The notes under the pieces were generated by a model. The model was not told the DNA's origin. It made no database searches and worked only from the letters and a program-made list of their open reading frames with translations. Positions 12,701 through 27,700 of a stretch of DNA of 64,000 bases are shown here, one piece after another. The stretch's first letter is position 1, and the number at the start of each line of letters is the position of its first letter. This DNA is from Acanthococcus lagerstroemiae (taxonomy: Eukaryota > Arthropoda > Insecta > Hemiptera > Eriococcidae), in NCBI GenBank assembly GCA_031841125.1, contig CM063109.1:24461321-24525320 (forward strand), in the 5' to 3' direction. A program made the position numbers and the translations under genes.

Positions 12701-15700
12701 ATCCACTCTGTTACGTGGTAAGCACTATCTGGAGCTGCTGCTACGTGTTAGCAGAGTAATTACTGCCTACTGCCGGTGCCTGGAGATTCTATGAAGCAAG
12801 GCGTGTACAAGCACACCTTTGGCTTGCAAATACGACAAAGGGTGTGACAGTACCAACGGCTGCTAAGCAAATTCCTATTGATCAGAAACGAAAAAGACGA
12901 CGACCAGCGTTGGCCACAAAAGCATACGTCACTTTGCTCATTCCTTTGGTTCCTTTTCGCCGCTTTCAGTTCGCTCAAAATGCAAGGTATATTTTGGATC
13001 CTTCTTGCATTCTCTTGCTGTATGTTTTGACTCCGAAGCAATTAACGCATCTACTTGCCTTTCTAATCAGCTCGTATCTTTGAGGGGACATCATTGCCAA
13101 GTACGTTTGATACTTGATCAGCAAATGACTTCCTTCACACGCCAGACATCCCTGTGATTTCGACTTAGCGGCTACTGACGTAACCTGCTTAGCCGTTATA
13201 GCTAGCGACCTTGCATTCGATCTCGTTTTCCGTTTTTCCATTGGATTTTTCTCATCTACTCGCTCAGTCTTGCTTTCCTAATGGCAGAAGAACTGTTTAT
13301 GACGTGCAAAATGGTAGGACTAGAAGGCAACAGATTGAAAACAAAATACATGAGTACAACCCAAAACCCAATGTACAATAGAAGGAATGAACATTGAAAA
13401 GACAGAGGAATACACATATCTAGGGCAGAACGTCTCCTCCGAAAACCAGAGGCGTATTAAGGAAAGAAGCTGCTCTAGGCAATATAAAATCTGCCGCCCC
13501 ATTTGATGAGAAATGCATTGTAGGAGCACATGGAATCATAAGTGTGCCCAATTTTTAATGGCCAGGTGACTATAAACTAGGCTGCGAAAGAGTGCGGACT
13601 TAAATTCACTTCGTTGTCAAGAAAATAATCCTTAATTTAAGTTTACGTATACTGATTGATAATATAATGCTGAATAAAGAATAGGCATACATCATGATAA
13701 AATTTTGTGTAACAAACTACAGAAAAAAAATGGGAAAATGACTGAAATAAATCATGAAACAAAAATTACAATTACAGATTTACATAGTGCGTTTTCGTGG
13801 GATCAGTTCTCGGTTTTCACTTTACTAAAAATTTCGTATGCTTTGATAATTCGAAGGATGGCTATTGTTTCAATATTAATGGACCAAGAATGCCGCTGCA
13901 GTAAAAATTGACTCAATAAGTTGACTAGGAAATTTTTGCGAAGCATTTTCAAATAGGAACGGATTGTCACCCCGTATATGACAGAAATCTTTCCAATAAG
14001 CATAGTTACTTCTTCTATTTTATTCTGTCTCCATTTTTCTACTTTTTTCATTCCTCTGTATTATTATTATTATTTTTATTATTTTTTTGATTTTTGGTCT
14101 GAAAATTCAAAATTTAGCCGCTCTAGGCAGCTGCCTAGGTTGCCTAACGGTAAAAGCATCTCTGTCGAAAACAGGCTGGGAAAGAAGATCGAGGCGAGGA
14201 AAACAAAAGCGTAGAGAGGATATTGGGTAGGGGTTTCACCTATCGAACGAAAAAAGAAAGTACCGATCAGTATCGATTAGGTGTTCAAAAGTATCGATAA
14301 GTATCGATACTGTCGATACCTTCTACTTGCCAGACAAAGTCAACAAATGAAATAAACAACTGAAGAATCAAAATCAGCTACTATCTATTTTTTACTACAT
14401 ATGTAAAATTATATTTTTTGGTTCAAAACCGTTAGTTAGGTAAAATGGTGAGAATAATTATAAACTAAAAACTACAATACGCGAAGGAACTAACGAGAAC
14501 GAATCCAACATTTTTTTTCTAAATATGAAAATTTAAACTTTTGATATAAAATCACCAGGTAACACTAAAAATACTAAAAACTAAAATAGTGAAATACTTG
14601 AAGGAACCAACGAAGAAAATATCACCGATTCAACTTTAATTTACAAAATTGTCATAGCATTAAAAAAATTATTATAGTATCGATACTCCAGTCAAAGTAT
14701 CGATAAGTATCGATACTATCGTACTTTTTTGACGCCACGAATGTCTATGCTGACTTGGAAAATGGTTCACATAACACCCCCTCGCCATCAGTTATCTTGT
14801 TCTTGCCTTTGCCTGCCCTGTGTTTTGTTTGCCTAATAAGCTCACAACCTGAGATTTCAACCAGTGGTTTTACATTACACCCTCAATATTATTCATTTCG
14901 AATTCTTGAAGTTGATAGAAACGACTTCAGTTTGGAAATTATGGATGCGACGAAACTAAAAATATATTCGTTAATGTGCGTGAAATCATGTCCAGTGTTG
15001 CCTCGATTCCTTGTGAATTTGAAAATCCAGGCGTTGATGATTCACTAATCCAGTTTTAACTCATTCTACCTTTAATATGCACACCTACATAGAAATGTGG
15101 CCTGAATACAATGTAATTTATTTGCCATATTCTATATTAATTTAATCGTTTATAAATGTTACAGGACACGGATGTACTCAGATCTTTGGTGCAAACTGTC
15201 GTAGCCAGCATTTTAAAGCCGGATTACACAGTAAGTTTTTTTTTTTTTTTTTTTTTTTTGTCCTATTGAAATTTCTGTAGCTTTTGTATCATCCGGACAT
15301 GTGATTTATTGCTAGCCTTTTCATCAAGCTGAAAAGGCAGCTTCGTTTCCCAAGTTTTAAATTAATTTTCATTTCATTTTACCGGCTACGTGCAGTACTT
15401 GGAAACTATACCAAAAGTCTTAAAATTTTCTTAATTTTCTTTTCCCCGTATTTATTGTTGAGAATTCAATAAGTATCATAGTTTCTTCGGTGTATAGTTT
15501 ACCACCACTGTAGTAGATAGGTATAATTCGCTTTGGTGTCGTTAGTACATGGTTAATTGTTTTCTTTTTTTACACTTTGAACAAAAAGGAAGTTCCTGCA
15601 GAGGCTTTTTTCTCCGAGCTTTAATGATAGTAAAAGTCAGAAACTTGACTTCGAAGCACCTTTGAATTCAGCTTCGGCCTGGGCTAAAACTTGACATTGA

Positions 15701-18700
15701 TTTTGGTTCCGGCAAATAATTTTTTCCGGGTAGCGGCTCTGGTGAATAATTCGGCTCCTCGGGAAATATGATTTTTGCTCCGGCTTCTCTAAAAATATGG
15801 TGTGTGCTCCGACTCCATCAAAAATATCGTTTTTGCTTTAGCTCCCATTATTTTTTAGGGGAATTATACGTTCAGAGGTTAAGGGGGAAAATAATAGTTG
15901 AAGGGTGGGAGCCAGAAATTGGCTTAGCCTCCGGCTGAAGCTTCAGTAAAATTCTGATATTGGTTCTGGATCCGGCTAGTAATTCTTAGCAGGCTAAGAT
16001 TCGAGCAAATGATTTTTTTCAAGCTGTGACTCTCCTGGAAAATGGTTGGCTTCAGGGCTTCGAGCTCCTGCTGTGGTTTCGACCCCGAAATAAAAATTTT
16101 GGGTACGTATTTTGGTGCTCTTCAAACCCAGATTTTCTTCAAGTGCTTTGAGTTTACGGTTTCCGGGCGGAGTGGTCTGAAAGGAGGCTCGAAAACATAC
16201 AGCTATTTTTATCGATATGCCATTTTATTTATAGGTTTTCTTGATGGTTGAATCCGATCTTGAAGTCAGTATTTAGTTTCTACCGTGGAGCACTGTAGAG
16301 TAGGGTGGAACAAGAACGGCTAAAAGAAAGCTTTTTTTTTTCAATTTCAGAGGTCTGATAATGCTAAGAAGTTGCATGTGGGAGTAAAAATTGAGTCTGC
16401 AAAATTTCGTTGAAAAGTCCTAAAATTTTTCCATGGCCCAATACGAGTGAAGTATCTAATAGAGCTTTACATGTTGTTCTTTCTTATTGCGAATTCACGT
16501 ACCGTAAATTGGGGCTATTTTACACATTTTCCTAGGTTCTTTTTTTAGTTTTTTCGCTGGGGTAAATGGACGAATGTTATTGACAGCTATCAATAGTGGT
16601 ACCATGGAAAGTGAACCATATGAGGAAAACATCCATTACAAAAATGATGACCTTGGTCTCGGGGGTCGGTAGTTATGACGTCTGAAAGTCGATTGGTAAA
16701 GTTGAACGGCTTTGGGGCTACCTTACACATGGCACAAAATACGCACAATTGTAGGAGAACATAATGTATTCTGAACAGAAATGTTGAGAAAAGACTGAAA
16801 ACAAACTAACACTTGGCAATAATCACGCGAAGTCGTGGGAGCAGAAGCGTTCCGAAACTTTTTCATTGTGGGTGGTGGGAAGCGGAAGGGAGTTATGGAG
16901 AATCCCCTGGTGATTTGATATTCTCTACCAGATAAACAAATTTATTTTACCGCTGTTTTTGTTGGAATTCGCCTGTTTAAAATTTCCTTCGCCCTCCCGA
17001 AACCAAAAACATGACTTCAGCTCGGGTCGAACCACAGGTGATCGAAACTAGAAACTAAATCCATCCCGGGTTCAGCGATTTTTAAAACTTATAAATTAAG
17101 TCTTATGCCGAAAACATAAGTCATATATTTTGAACCACCGTTTCAGCCTCCTCTTTTTAGGAGCTAACCACTCAGAACGCTTTAAAACTGAGTTTCGAGC
17201 GTATGAAAACATTATCCAGAACTTGTTAAAATATAATGTTTTGAGAATTACTTATTACATAGGTTGTCGCTAAGTAACTGAGACTAAAATTCGTACGGCC
17301 CACCAACACTACCTATCGGCGTTTCAACGCAGTAGGGGGATAATTTGGTTCATTAGCTATCAACTGAGACCGCATTCCGAGCTCATTTGATTGAAAACTC
17401 GCTATTCCAGACAAATTTGAAAAAAAAAAACTATATGCGTTCACCCCTGCAGGTTTTTTAAAGAAGGAAAAAAAGCATACGATTACAAAACTTTTTATTA
17501 ATTATCATCTTCATTAAATACACGAATATCTTTTTTAAAATAAGCGCCATTCATGGCTATACAGGCGTCTATTCGTTCTTGCCATTTATCGAACGTTTTC
17601 GCGTATTCCGCCGCTGGTAAGGAGGAGAACAACATCTGCGCCGCGGTGATGACTTCTAAAAAAATCACAATTCACCCCCACCCCGTATAGTCCTGACCTC
17701 GCCCCCTGCGATTTTTGGTTATTTCCTCAACTAAAGGCAGCCTTACGGGGTTGTCAATTCAACACGAATCAAGAAGTGGCTTCACTGCGGAGCAGATATT
17801 TTTTCCTCCTTACCGGCGGCGGAATACGCGAAAATGTTCGATAAATGGCAAGAACGAATGGACGCCTGTATAGCCATGAATGGTGCTTATTTTGAAAAAG
17901 ATTCGTGTACTCAATGAAGATGATGATCAATAAAAAATTTTGTAATCGTATGCTTTTTTTCCTTCTTTAAAAAACCTGTAGGGGTCAACGTATATGGTTT
18001 CTCTCAAATTGGTCTGTAACAGCGAGTTTTCAACCAAATGAGCTCGGCATGCGGTCTCAGTTGATTAGCTAATGAACTAAATTATCCCCCTACTGCATTG
18101 AAACGCCGATAGGTAGCGTTAGTGGACCGTACGAGTTTTAGTCTCAGTTACTTAGCGACAACCTATGTATTAATGGGAAAAGAAAAATTTCCAGAACAAC
18201 ACGTATTTTCCCTTGAAAAGAAGAGGGGCTTGCAGCACGTGTTTACCATATCCGATTGAGTTTCAACGGTATATAAATTATATTTTATTCTGTTGGCAGA
18301 ATCGAGCAATGGAAAGTATGGAGTATTGCCCCTTTCCCCTTCCATAATGTTTGAAAAATTAGCACTCGGAAAATTATAGTCATCAATTGGAAAAAATTGG
18401 AAAAATGAGACTTTTTATTCATTTATGGTTTTAGCTGACATTTTTTGTGTTTCAATCAGAATTTTTTCCATTTATACTCTCCCTCTCCAACAAGGAAAAA
18501 ACTTGCTAGCTTTGGCCTTGTCTTTTATAGCAGTTTCCTGATTCGGCACTATAAAATTCCGAGAAAAACAATTTCCGCTCAGAGTAAGTAAGAACCATCC
18601 TAATATCCTAACATGTTTGGAACCGGTGCTTACTTGTATGTTAACAACTTTTTGAAAAATATTTTCAATGATACGGCGGTGGAAAAATTAGCCTAGTTTA

Positions 18701-21700
18701 AAGCTAGGCGAAACTCATAATGAGATGAGTTATCTCAATGATGAGTTGAATATAAGTTATCAGAGATGAAGAGTTGAAATGAGTTTATTAGTGACCGCTG
18801 AAGTTGACTCATTAACTCATCAGCTTCTTTAGTGAAGAATTGATACGAGTAGATAATGTACGTACAACGATTACTGTTACTGAGTGGGTGACGAAAAATC
18901 AATTCCCGGTTCTCTATCCAAACTTCCATTCAACACCGATTTTAATTATCCTGAATATTTAACGTGGTCCGGAAAAACGAGATTATACTTCAAAGTTGCG
19001 AAGTTACTATACGTTTTTCGTACATGTGTACGTCCACCAACCTTCGCTTATTGAGTCATTCATCCGTGCCAATTCGAACTGAAAATAGCACTTTTCGAAC
19101 TGAAGATAGTACTTTTGCCATTGACCCTGCCAATTTTGACCAGCTGGCAGGAAAGACTTTAGTCTATGCCAAAAGTACGCGCATGGAACAGTTTTGTACA
19201 AGAGACCATCTTATTGGTATGGACTGTAGAGTTAAGAGCAGGTTATAAAAGTAAAAGGAAATTCTCTTCAAAACGAGGCTGAGAGTGAGTGTAGCTGTAA
19301 AACTCGAGTTTATATTCATTCTCCTTAAAATCTGGAAAACTTAGTTTTGAAAAAAGAAGAAAAAAATTGTTTTTAAAATGAAAATTGAAAAGAAAAACAA
19401 GCAATTTGAGGTGTAATGTTAGTTTAGTTTGGTGTACCTTGGAGTACTATTTGTTTTTCGAACTGTTGAATTCCGAGTAATGCCGTCTGTCGCAGTATTG
19501 TTCCACTTGATGAAAAAGTGAAATTCTGAAAATACGAGGTTGATCGGACGATACTAACATAATGCGGTGAACCATCCCCATCGGGGCCGGGTTTAGCATT
19601 CTCGCGCCTCTAGGCAGAATAAAAATTGCTACCCCTCATATTTTCGCTCTTTTTTTTAAATATCGGTTAGAAATGTCTGCTGAAGTTGTGTGATATGAGG
19701 ATCTGTTGGAAGGGTTCTCGGGGAGAGGGCGTACAAAAATTCGAATTGATAAGTAAGAATAGAAAAGAAAGTTCTCTTCTCTGATTCTGAAAACTAAGAG
19801 TGGTTTCACACTAGGATACTAGAATACGCGTATCAGATACACGTTTTGAAATACCAAAATTCTTTAAACATTTTTTGAACTCGAGGCACACAAGTTGATT
19901 TTAGTTCATTGCGAGCTGTCGTTTGAAACTTCGAAGTGATTTAAAATATGAATGAATTATTAGAGGTAGTTGCCGTGTGGCACCTACCTAAAAATAAGAA
20001 GAAAAAATGAATAGAAAATGCAGTGCCATCCCATAAATAGGGCCAGGTTGAAGATGGTCCCACTTTCGAATTAGTTAACAATATTAAAAAACGACGGCGC
20101 CAAATTCTTTAATTATTTTCGTATGTCAGTGGCATTTTGATCGTACCTCGGCAATAGAAGGTTAGCGCCGAATTTGAACTCAGCGAGGAAAGCTGGGCAG
20201 GAATAGTTGGTCATCTTAACTTTTTTGATTTTCGAAAATGTTGAAAATTTCTCAAAATACAACAAGCATTTGTTCGGCGATACTTGGTTCGGACAGCTTC
20301 GAGGGGAGTGGGTAAAAATTACTCAACATTTCGAGATGAACTCAAATCCGACGTCAAGATTGATCCACACTTAATTTTCGACCTTGTATAATACCCCCCT
20401 TTTTAACCACGTTTTAGATCGTATCTTGGCAGCGGAGGATCAGTGCAAAATTTAGACAATGTATTTGAACTTAGCGAAAAAAACTGAGAAGGAATAGGTG
20501 GTTATCTCAAATTTTGATTTTCAAAAATTTCGTCATAGGTACTTCCATTAGACATTTGTCTCGGCAAAAAACTTTTTGGAGCGCTTCAGGGCCCGGACCG
20601 GATGAAAATTATTCAACGTTTCGAGACGAATCAAGTTCGTCGGCAAAATTGATCCTCACTCAATTTTTACTCCGTGTAACCCCCTCTCCTCCCCCGCCGC
20701 AGTATAAGTACATTTTTGATCGTACCTCGTTTGAACAATGAATTCGAACTCAGCGAAAAAAACTGAGAAGGAATAGGTGATTTATTTCAAATTGTGTTTT
20801 TCAAAAATTTCAAAAATCTCTCCATACAGCATACAAATTAGACATTTTTTCGGCGAAAAATTTTTCGGAGAGCTTCGGGGCAACGGTGAAAATTATTAAT
20901 TTGTTTCAGGCAAACATAATTTCTTTTCATATTTTACGTAGGTATATTTTCGTATGAATGTGTAAAGTTCTTCCATCGTGGTATAATTTTACACACTTTT
21001 TTCAGAGGCTCATAACTGTTCCCGGTCGCACGCAAGTGCACTCATTTCTACATCAAAATATTCATTGAGTCTTCCTCAATACCAAACATGACTATCGTTC
21101 CCTTCATTTCATTTCCAACACATTGGAGCGCGTTAAAGTTTCAGAAACATGGAAGAGTGTGTAAAGTTACCCCAGGTGACAGTATTTTAAGATGAGAGAT
21201 CGAGCTGAAAACAGCAAAAATCTTGAAAATTTATTTTTCCTTCCAAATTGCTGCGTTTTCCTGATATTTTGAAAAATCCCTTATAATTATCGAACTCGTT
21301 TAAAAGTCGTAAAAATAAAATACCTAAGTAGAAGATAAGCTAAAAAAAGTGAAGAGCTGCTATTTTCGACACTTCTTTTGAAGATTTTTCAAGGATGGGT
21401 TCGTATTCAGGACATCGAAATACATATAGAAATGATATTTTCATCTTTGAGAATTTTTCGTGCAAACGGTGTAATTTTAAATAGAAATTTAAAAATAAAT
21501 CACTCAAACAGATTTTACCCTATTTCTCATGAAAAGAATTTTCCTTCGCTTCGCTCGGGCAATTTTCGTATTTTTTTTCTTTCACAGGAGAAGGACGTCG
21601 GTAATACAACCCCCTTTCCTATCGCAGTAGTACAGAGTATGTTTGTGTGATGAAATCGGTATTTGTTTCGCGTCCACATCTTTCTATTAAGGCGGCTATA

Positions 21701-24700
21701 CACTTAACGTATTTCGTATCAACCCTGCCAATAGGGGAGGGAGAAAGGAGGAAAATATCCTGAACCCGGACTTTCAAGGGGGCCCGATATTTTTACAAGA
21801 CCTTGAATTTCAATCATGCTTGTACATCAAATCAGCAGTCACTTCTTACACCATGAAAGAAACCTCTGATCCCGTAGCTTATTATTTTTCCCATCTAACA
21901 AAAAAACAAATTGAACTGGAAGGAGAGGGGGCGTGGAAATTCCCATAGGCCCTCTTTTTCTTTCTACGGGGCTGTTTCGTATTCCGTGACTTTTCACGAA
22001 CCATTTCACGAAAAATATGACGAAACACGAACCAGTCCCTATACATTTCTCCCAATATCAGCTATTTCGTGTTTTCATCTCATCCTGTTCGAGAGAATCT
22101 GAAAATCGGCGTGAAAAGACGCGATAATGAAAAAGTATTCAATCTAGCTCCTCTCCCCAGTGTAAAATTTTTTTTGAGAAAGTCGTAATGAAACGAAAAT
22201 TTGAAAACCAATGAATTCACTTTCTGGAACATCCTGCCATCGGGGTTTTCTTCGGCTTCCCTCTCCTTCGCGAATGTAGATAAAGGAGAATAAAAGGGAC
22301 TTCCGAGATTTTGGGGAAAGATTAACTAATCCACAAAATTTGAAGGAAAAAAAATCAAGACCGCATGATAATTATTATCGTGCTACGAAAGAGTCCATTG
22401 TTTTCAAATGTATGACCTTATATTGTATCTGTCGATACTCTTAAATTGAAGCCTCTTCCGTCTCCCCTGGTGCCATAATTTTCCAGATCCTAACCACCTT
22501 TTTACTTTCATAGCATTTGTTGTTAGACATGCTGCAGCTTTTTCACCTGGGTTCCAGAATTTATTAAAATAGTTATTTTCGCCCCCCCCCCCTAAACCAT
22601 TCAGGCTCTACGAGGGAAAAGCTAATTCCGGTTGCTCTAGTTTTCCTCAAGTTTCAACTTCTGTACAAAATTCTAAAGTTAATATTTTGGGCAGAATAGC
22701 CAACCAAGCTTTGAGTCGCTGATTTCGAATATCGCCTCGGATTTGTATCCGCCCCCTTTCAGAGCACTGTCGTAATACGAATTTAGCTTCTCCGGCGAAA
22801 AATTGCACGAAGTTAGGGGTGGTTTTGTGTCGCTGATTTCGAATATTTCTTCCGATTTTTAAACTGAACCAAATTTAAGCTCCTGTGCTTTTTCAGTTGA
22901 GACATTTTTACGACGTTATTTTTTTATTAGCAACACTTTGAATAAATAAAACTGTATTTTTACCCTATTCGGTAGCTTTAATTAGAAATTATGAATTCCG
23001 AGTCAACCGTTGCTTGTCCTACGCTCTTGCTACCTCATTGGTCGCACCAGGAGGAAGAGGATCCAAAAATTACCCCTAAAATCGAATGCAGCAACCTCAA
23101 AAACGTATAAAACAATTTTGGAATTTTATTATTCCACCCCCTACCTTCACGGTCGGCATTAAGTTACCTGAAAAAAATCTATGAAGTCGTTAATTGACAT
23201 CGCACCACGCTGCACCCCATAGAGCGCGTTTTCATTTCCATCAATAAATTTTTACACCCCTTCTGCCTCAGAGCTTCATAAGCACACGGTAGTAAAGAAA
23301 AAAGTTTGAGTAGTGATTGACGATATTCGCCGCTCACGATGTTCGAAAAAATTTGACCCCCTCCCCCTTTGCATGTGTAATTTGTATTTGAAGGGTCTGG
23401 AAAACTGAAAAAATCGGCCTGAAAAACCTGGAAAAGTCAGGGAAAATCATTTCCGAAAAAGAATGGACACCCTGTTAATGTAATGTATCTCGAGTTGCTT
23501 GATACACGATACAATATCCGGCGACTTGTGGGGCGACGATACCGATTTTCGGTATCGTCATACTGTATCGGTACAGAATCACTAACACCATTTCTGTACG
23601 TAGAAATGGTGTATCTCATACGTGTATCCTAGTGTGAAAAAGCTCTAAAAGTTGAGTAAAAGCTGAGCTAACCAGCGAAAATCTCGTAAAACTTGTCTCT
23701 GAAATCTCTCAAGGCACCTTTTTACCAAATTGCTAAATGAGTTTCTATTTCTCCCCCTCCCGTTCCGACATCACTGACAAGGGCATTCTAATGCATATTT
23801 AAAATTCGAGGGAAACGGCCTTAAGTATGTACACAAACTAGTTCATACTTGTTATATGGGACAAGTATATATGATGTACTGATAATGCAAGTGCAACATG
23901 CGCACACAATTGGGTAACTATTTCTCAGAATAAATCGTCTAGACAATGAACACTGTCACTTATTACTTCTCTGACGCCTTTCAAAACAGTTGATTTTTTT
24001 CGAGGGAATGAACGTAATCCAGGTATCTTGCGCATTTACAGAAAAAAAAACAAGTCCAGGTCGAATGATATTGTGAGGCTAAGTGATATTTTTCAAGGAT
24101 AATTCGGCAAAAAAGTATTGACTGCAAAACACTCCATGCTGCCAGATGGTGAGGGTGCAGTCAGACCGGCCTGAATAAACATCATGCTGACGTGCTAAAA
24201 TGTTAAAAAATAGCGTGTACGCGAATGAAATTCGAAAACTAACGTCTGCGTGGATTATAGATTATTACCTAAATTTAAACATGGGATTATATTCTCGAAA
24301 GTCATATACAGAAATTAATGGCAGTATTTATTTGCAATTTGCGGCGAATATTTGATTAGCTGATGATCTATTATGCATTTGCGTCAGTCAACCAAAAAAC
24401 AACGCAATATGGTTCTTTTTTTCCTTTTCGTTACAATTTACTCGTATGTGTGAATATTCTTAAAACTGTGCTGTGGGTTCTGTTGACCTCGAGATTCTAT
24501 AAATTTATTACATCCTTCGCTCACTAAAATACCTTTTTCCGTTCACCAAAGAAACTCGCCCTTTTGTGTGAGAGACTTCTAATAACCTGGCCTGCAATTC
24601 GAACTCCTTTCTTGGCCCGCTGGGATCATACACGGACTGACTTTTTAGGGCGCTCCGGGAAATCTGAGAATTTAAAGGGCGCTTCGCCGAAGAGAGGCGG

Positions 24701-27700
24701 TGACAGGGACATTCTTTACTACCAGTTTTTTTAAGGCATTTCGCAGCAAAGGCACGTTGATACTACGACTTTTTCGCGTCCAATTATTACATATTTATAT
24801 TTCATTGATAGGTAAATGATTATATTAGCCACGTGTAGCCCAAGCGAATTACTAATTTTGATCGGACAAGATTCGCACAGAGGGTTTGACTGCTGAAAAT
24901 TGTTGAGGAAGGTGTCTATAATAAGTGGTGAAAACCCACCGCCACTACACTGGGAGCTTCCACCATTATTGACCAAGGGGTCTGCGGAAAAATAAATTTT
25001 AAACGGTTTTCTTGGTTTTTCTCAAAATTATAACATTCTAGGAAGAAAATACTTCAGAAAAAAAAATGTTCCTTGTAAAATTTTCTACAAAACAGCTTAT
25101 TACAAGAATTTACTCATAAGTCATACTTGAGGAGTTACAAGCTTAGAAAAGTTTATTGTTTTACGTAAAATACTACATGTATGTTTATTAATTCATCATT
25201 ATCATCAGACTCGTCTACATCATCTAACTGTGAATAGAGTGACCCGGCACTGGGGGCAGGACAGGTCGTGGCTGGACTTGCAACCATCTGCACAAGGTTT
25301 TCCCAGAAAAAGGAAGGAAACAGCACACTTTCAAGTATTTTGTAGTTTAACTTCATCTGAATGCAATGAGTGCAAACCTAAAGAACGACAGAGTCACACT
25401 TATGCCCACATCCTTTCTTACAGCCCCAGAAGATTCTCGCCATCAGTTTCTGTGGAACCATTTGAGCTTTTGTTTTGACTGGTTGTAAACCTGATTCAGT
25501 TTCCATCCAGTCCTATACCAGTGAAAAGACTTCACGATCCAGCGAAAACTGAATTTGAGCGTACACTCGGTAAGAGTGCTCTTCAGTGGCGGCTTCAGTC
25601 GGTGGAAGCGAACGTAATTCCACCTTCATTCTCCCACCTATACTGCAAAACTTCATACAATATTTTCATGAACTTTTCACCCGCTGCGGCAACGTCTTTT
25701 CTACTGTCAGGACAGACGAAGACTTGCGATATGTGCGTTATGGTGGGAGCCAAGTTCAATGTTGCCCAGCTGGTAATTTTACTTTATGTGAAGGCATGTT
25801 GAAAAATGTGCTATGTCATGATATTTTTGATTGTCCAAGCTAGAGAATATTTTCTGGGCCACTTTACCTCTACTGGGTTTCATAAATAATAGATTCTTGA
25901 TGTGTGAATTTGCTAAGGCTATTACTAAAATAAGGGGGTCGATGTCCTCACCAACAGCAATGGTCAACTGTCCACTTTCTCGTAGCCTCACGGCTTCCCG
26001 AACAGTGAGGCTGTCAGTGTCATTTGGAACAACTAGAACTGACATTCCGTTTGCTGTCAAATGTACTCTCAGCATTTCAATGAATTGACTTTATTCACGT
26101 TGTTAGCGAGAAGTAACTCTTGCTTGAATGTGAAAGGAGTTGTTTCTCCTATCAAAATGTCTGAAGCCCTTGCAGTGTCACGCTTGCTTCGTTCTGAATC
26201 TTTGAAGCAAGCCTGTTGGTACTCATCAAATATTGTCGCTGCATTTCTACCAAAATGCTTGAGAATGTTATTATGATATGAATCCAGGCGACTGACATGT
26301 CTTCTACGACGACTATACAGTTTTATGTAGGAGATAACCTCCATCAACTACAAACAAGTATTTTTCGTCCAATTTTTTTTTTGTATCAGAAGAAATCTCA
26401 TACAGTTGAGACTTATTATTTGGTTTTCGCATACCAGTTTCACCGAATAAAGGAAGTGGATACTTAGCCTCCTGCAGTCGGACGTTCAGTGTGAAGTGTT
26501 TGTACGGACGAACGTACACGTGCACATTCTTATCTGTGAACGTTCGTACGGACAGTTCTGAAAAAGTGTACGTTCGCACATGCAATTTTCAACAGGTGTA
26601 CGTTCGTGCGTACAAAGTAATGTAGACAACGAATTTAGTATGCGCAGGCTGCGGGGTAATATAATTCGAGTACCCGGTGAGTATAGGGATGAAATTGATG
26701 AAATTCGGTAAGACATTACTAAGAAAATAAATGATAGACAATTTATTGACGGAAGAGAATGCTGCTCACCGCTTGACTAATAACGCTAATGCATTATAAT
26801 GAAATAAATACGTAATTATTATAATCTATTATTTTGAGAACCCAAGTTTTGTTTAATTTAATTCGTTTGTTCATCAAGTACTGCCAATTCTCCAGTCTCC
26901 AGTTCATAAACTTGCCGCGATTCCAATATTTGATATAATTAAACAGAAAGTGACTTATTATCTTTAATTACTGTATTTGTATGAAGAAATAGAGATACTC
27001 AGTTCAATTGTTGTAGGGGAATGGCACTCTGGCTTTGTTTATATATTTCGCCCCAATTTTGATAACCCTGATAACAAAAAATTACTATAATTTTACGCGT
27101 TTTTCAAATTAACCGAGTTTTTGGCAATCAGTAGTAAAAAGTTGACGGTATTATTAAATTTAATTAGAAATAACGTAAATCCGAAATACATAATAATTCA
27201 AATTGTTGAGCTATTTACTGGTATAGTCAATTTTCAGATTTTAATATTTCGCGAGAGAATGTTCGAAATTATAAGTTCTTTTATAAAAAGTTAAATACCG
27301 TTTCCTACAAATTTCATTCTTACCATTTTTCTCGCAATTCCACTTGAAGGATACAGGGAAAGAAGCAGGTAAGTCATTTTTTTTGGCGAGATTGAGTTAT
27401 TTATACCGTAGGAAGGGGCGCATCGGCGCAATGAGTAGAAGTAGCTCAGCTATGGTAGGATGCCTGAAAGGATGCTACAGTTCAGAAAAACGGGTTTCAA
27501 AATTCACGTTCAGGTCTTTAAAGAACCTCGTATGTAAACAAATTTGTGTTTCATTTTTCTCGCTCCGCCACAAAAGTGACTTACCTGCTTCTTTTCTTGA
27601 ACCTTTCACTTATTTTAAAGAAATTTCTACATAAATGGAAAAATTCGTCAACTTCCCATTAGACTATAATATATATTTCATTTTGGTTCTTTCCTCCAGT

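Larger units (their letters stand above)
17258..18167. mobile_element. Palindromic mariner element
   Basis: 910 bp with a TA dinucleotide on each side (17256-17257, 18168-18169) and terminal repeats beginning CATAGGTTGTCGCTAAGTAA. The inverted homology does not stop at the terminal repeat. Both arms (about 17258-17650 and 17800-18167) are near copies of the 3' half of a mariner, meeting around an off-centre core. Both arms encode the same transposase C-terminus, in opposite directions. The TA duplication and long terminal identity show that it could be recognised as a unit by a mariner transposase. Confidence 0.9.
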
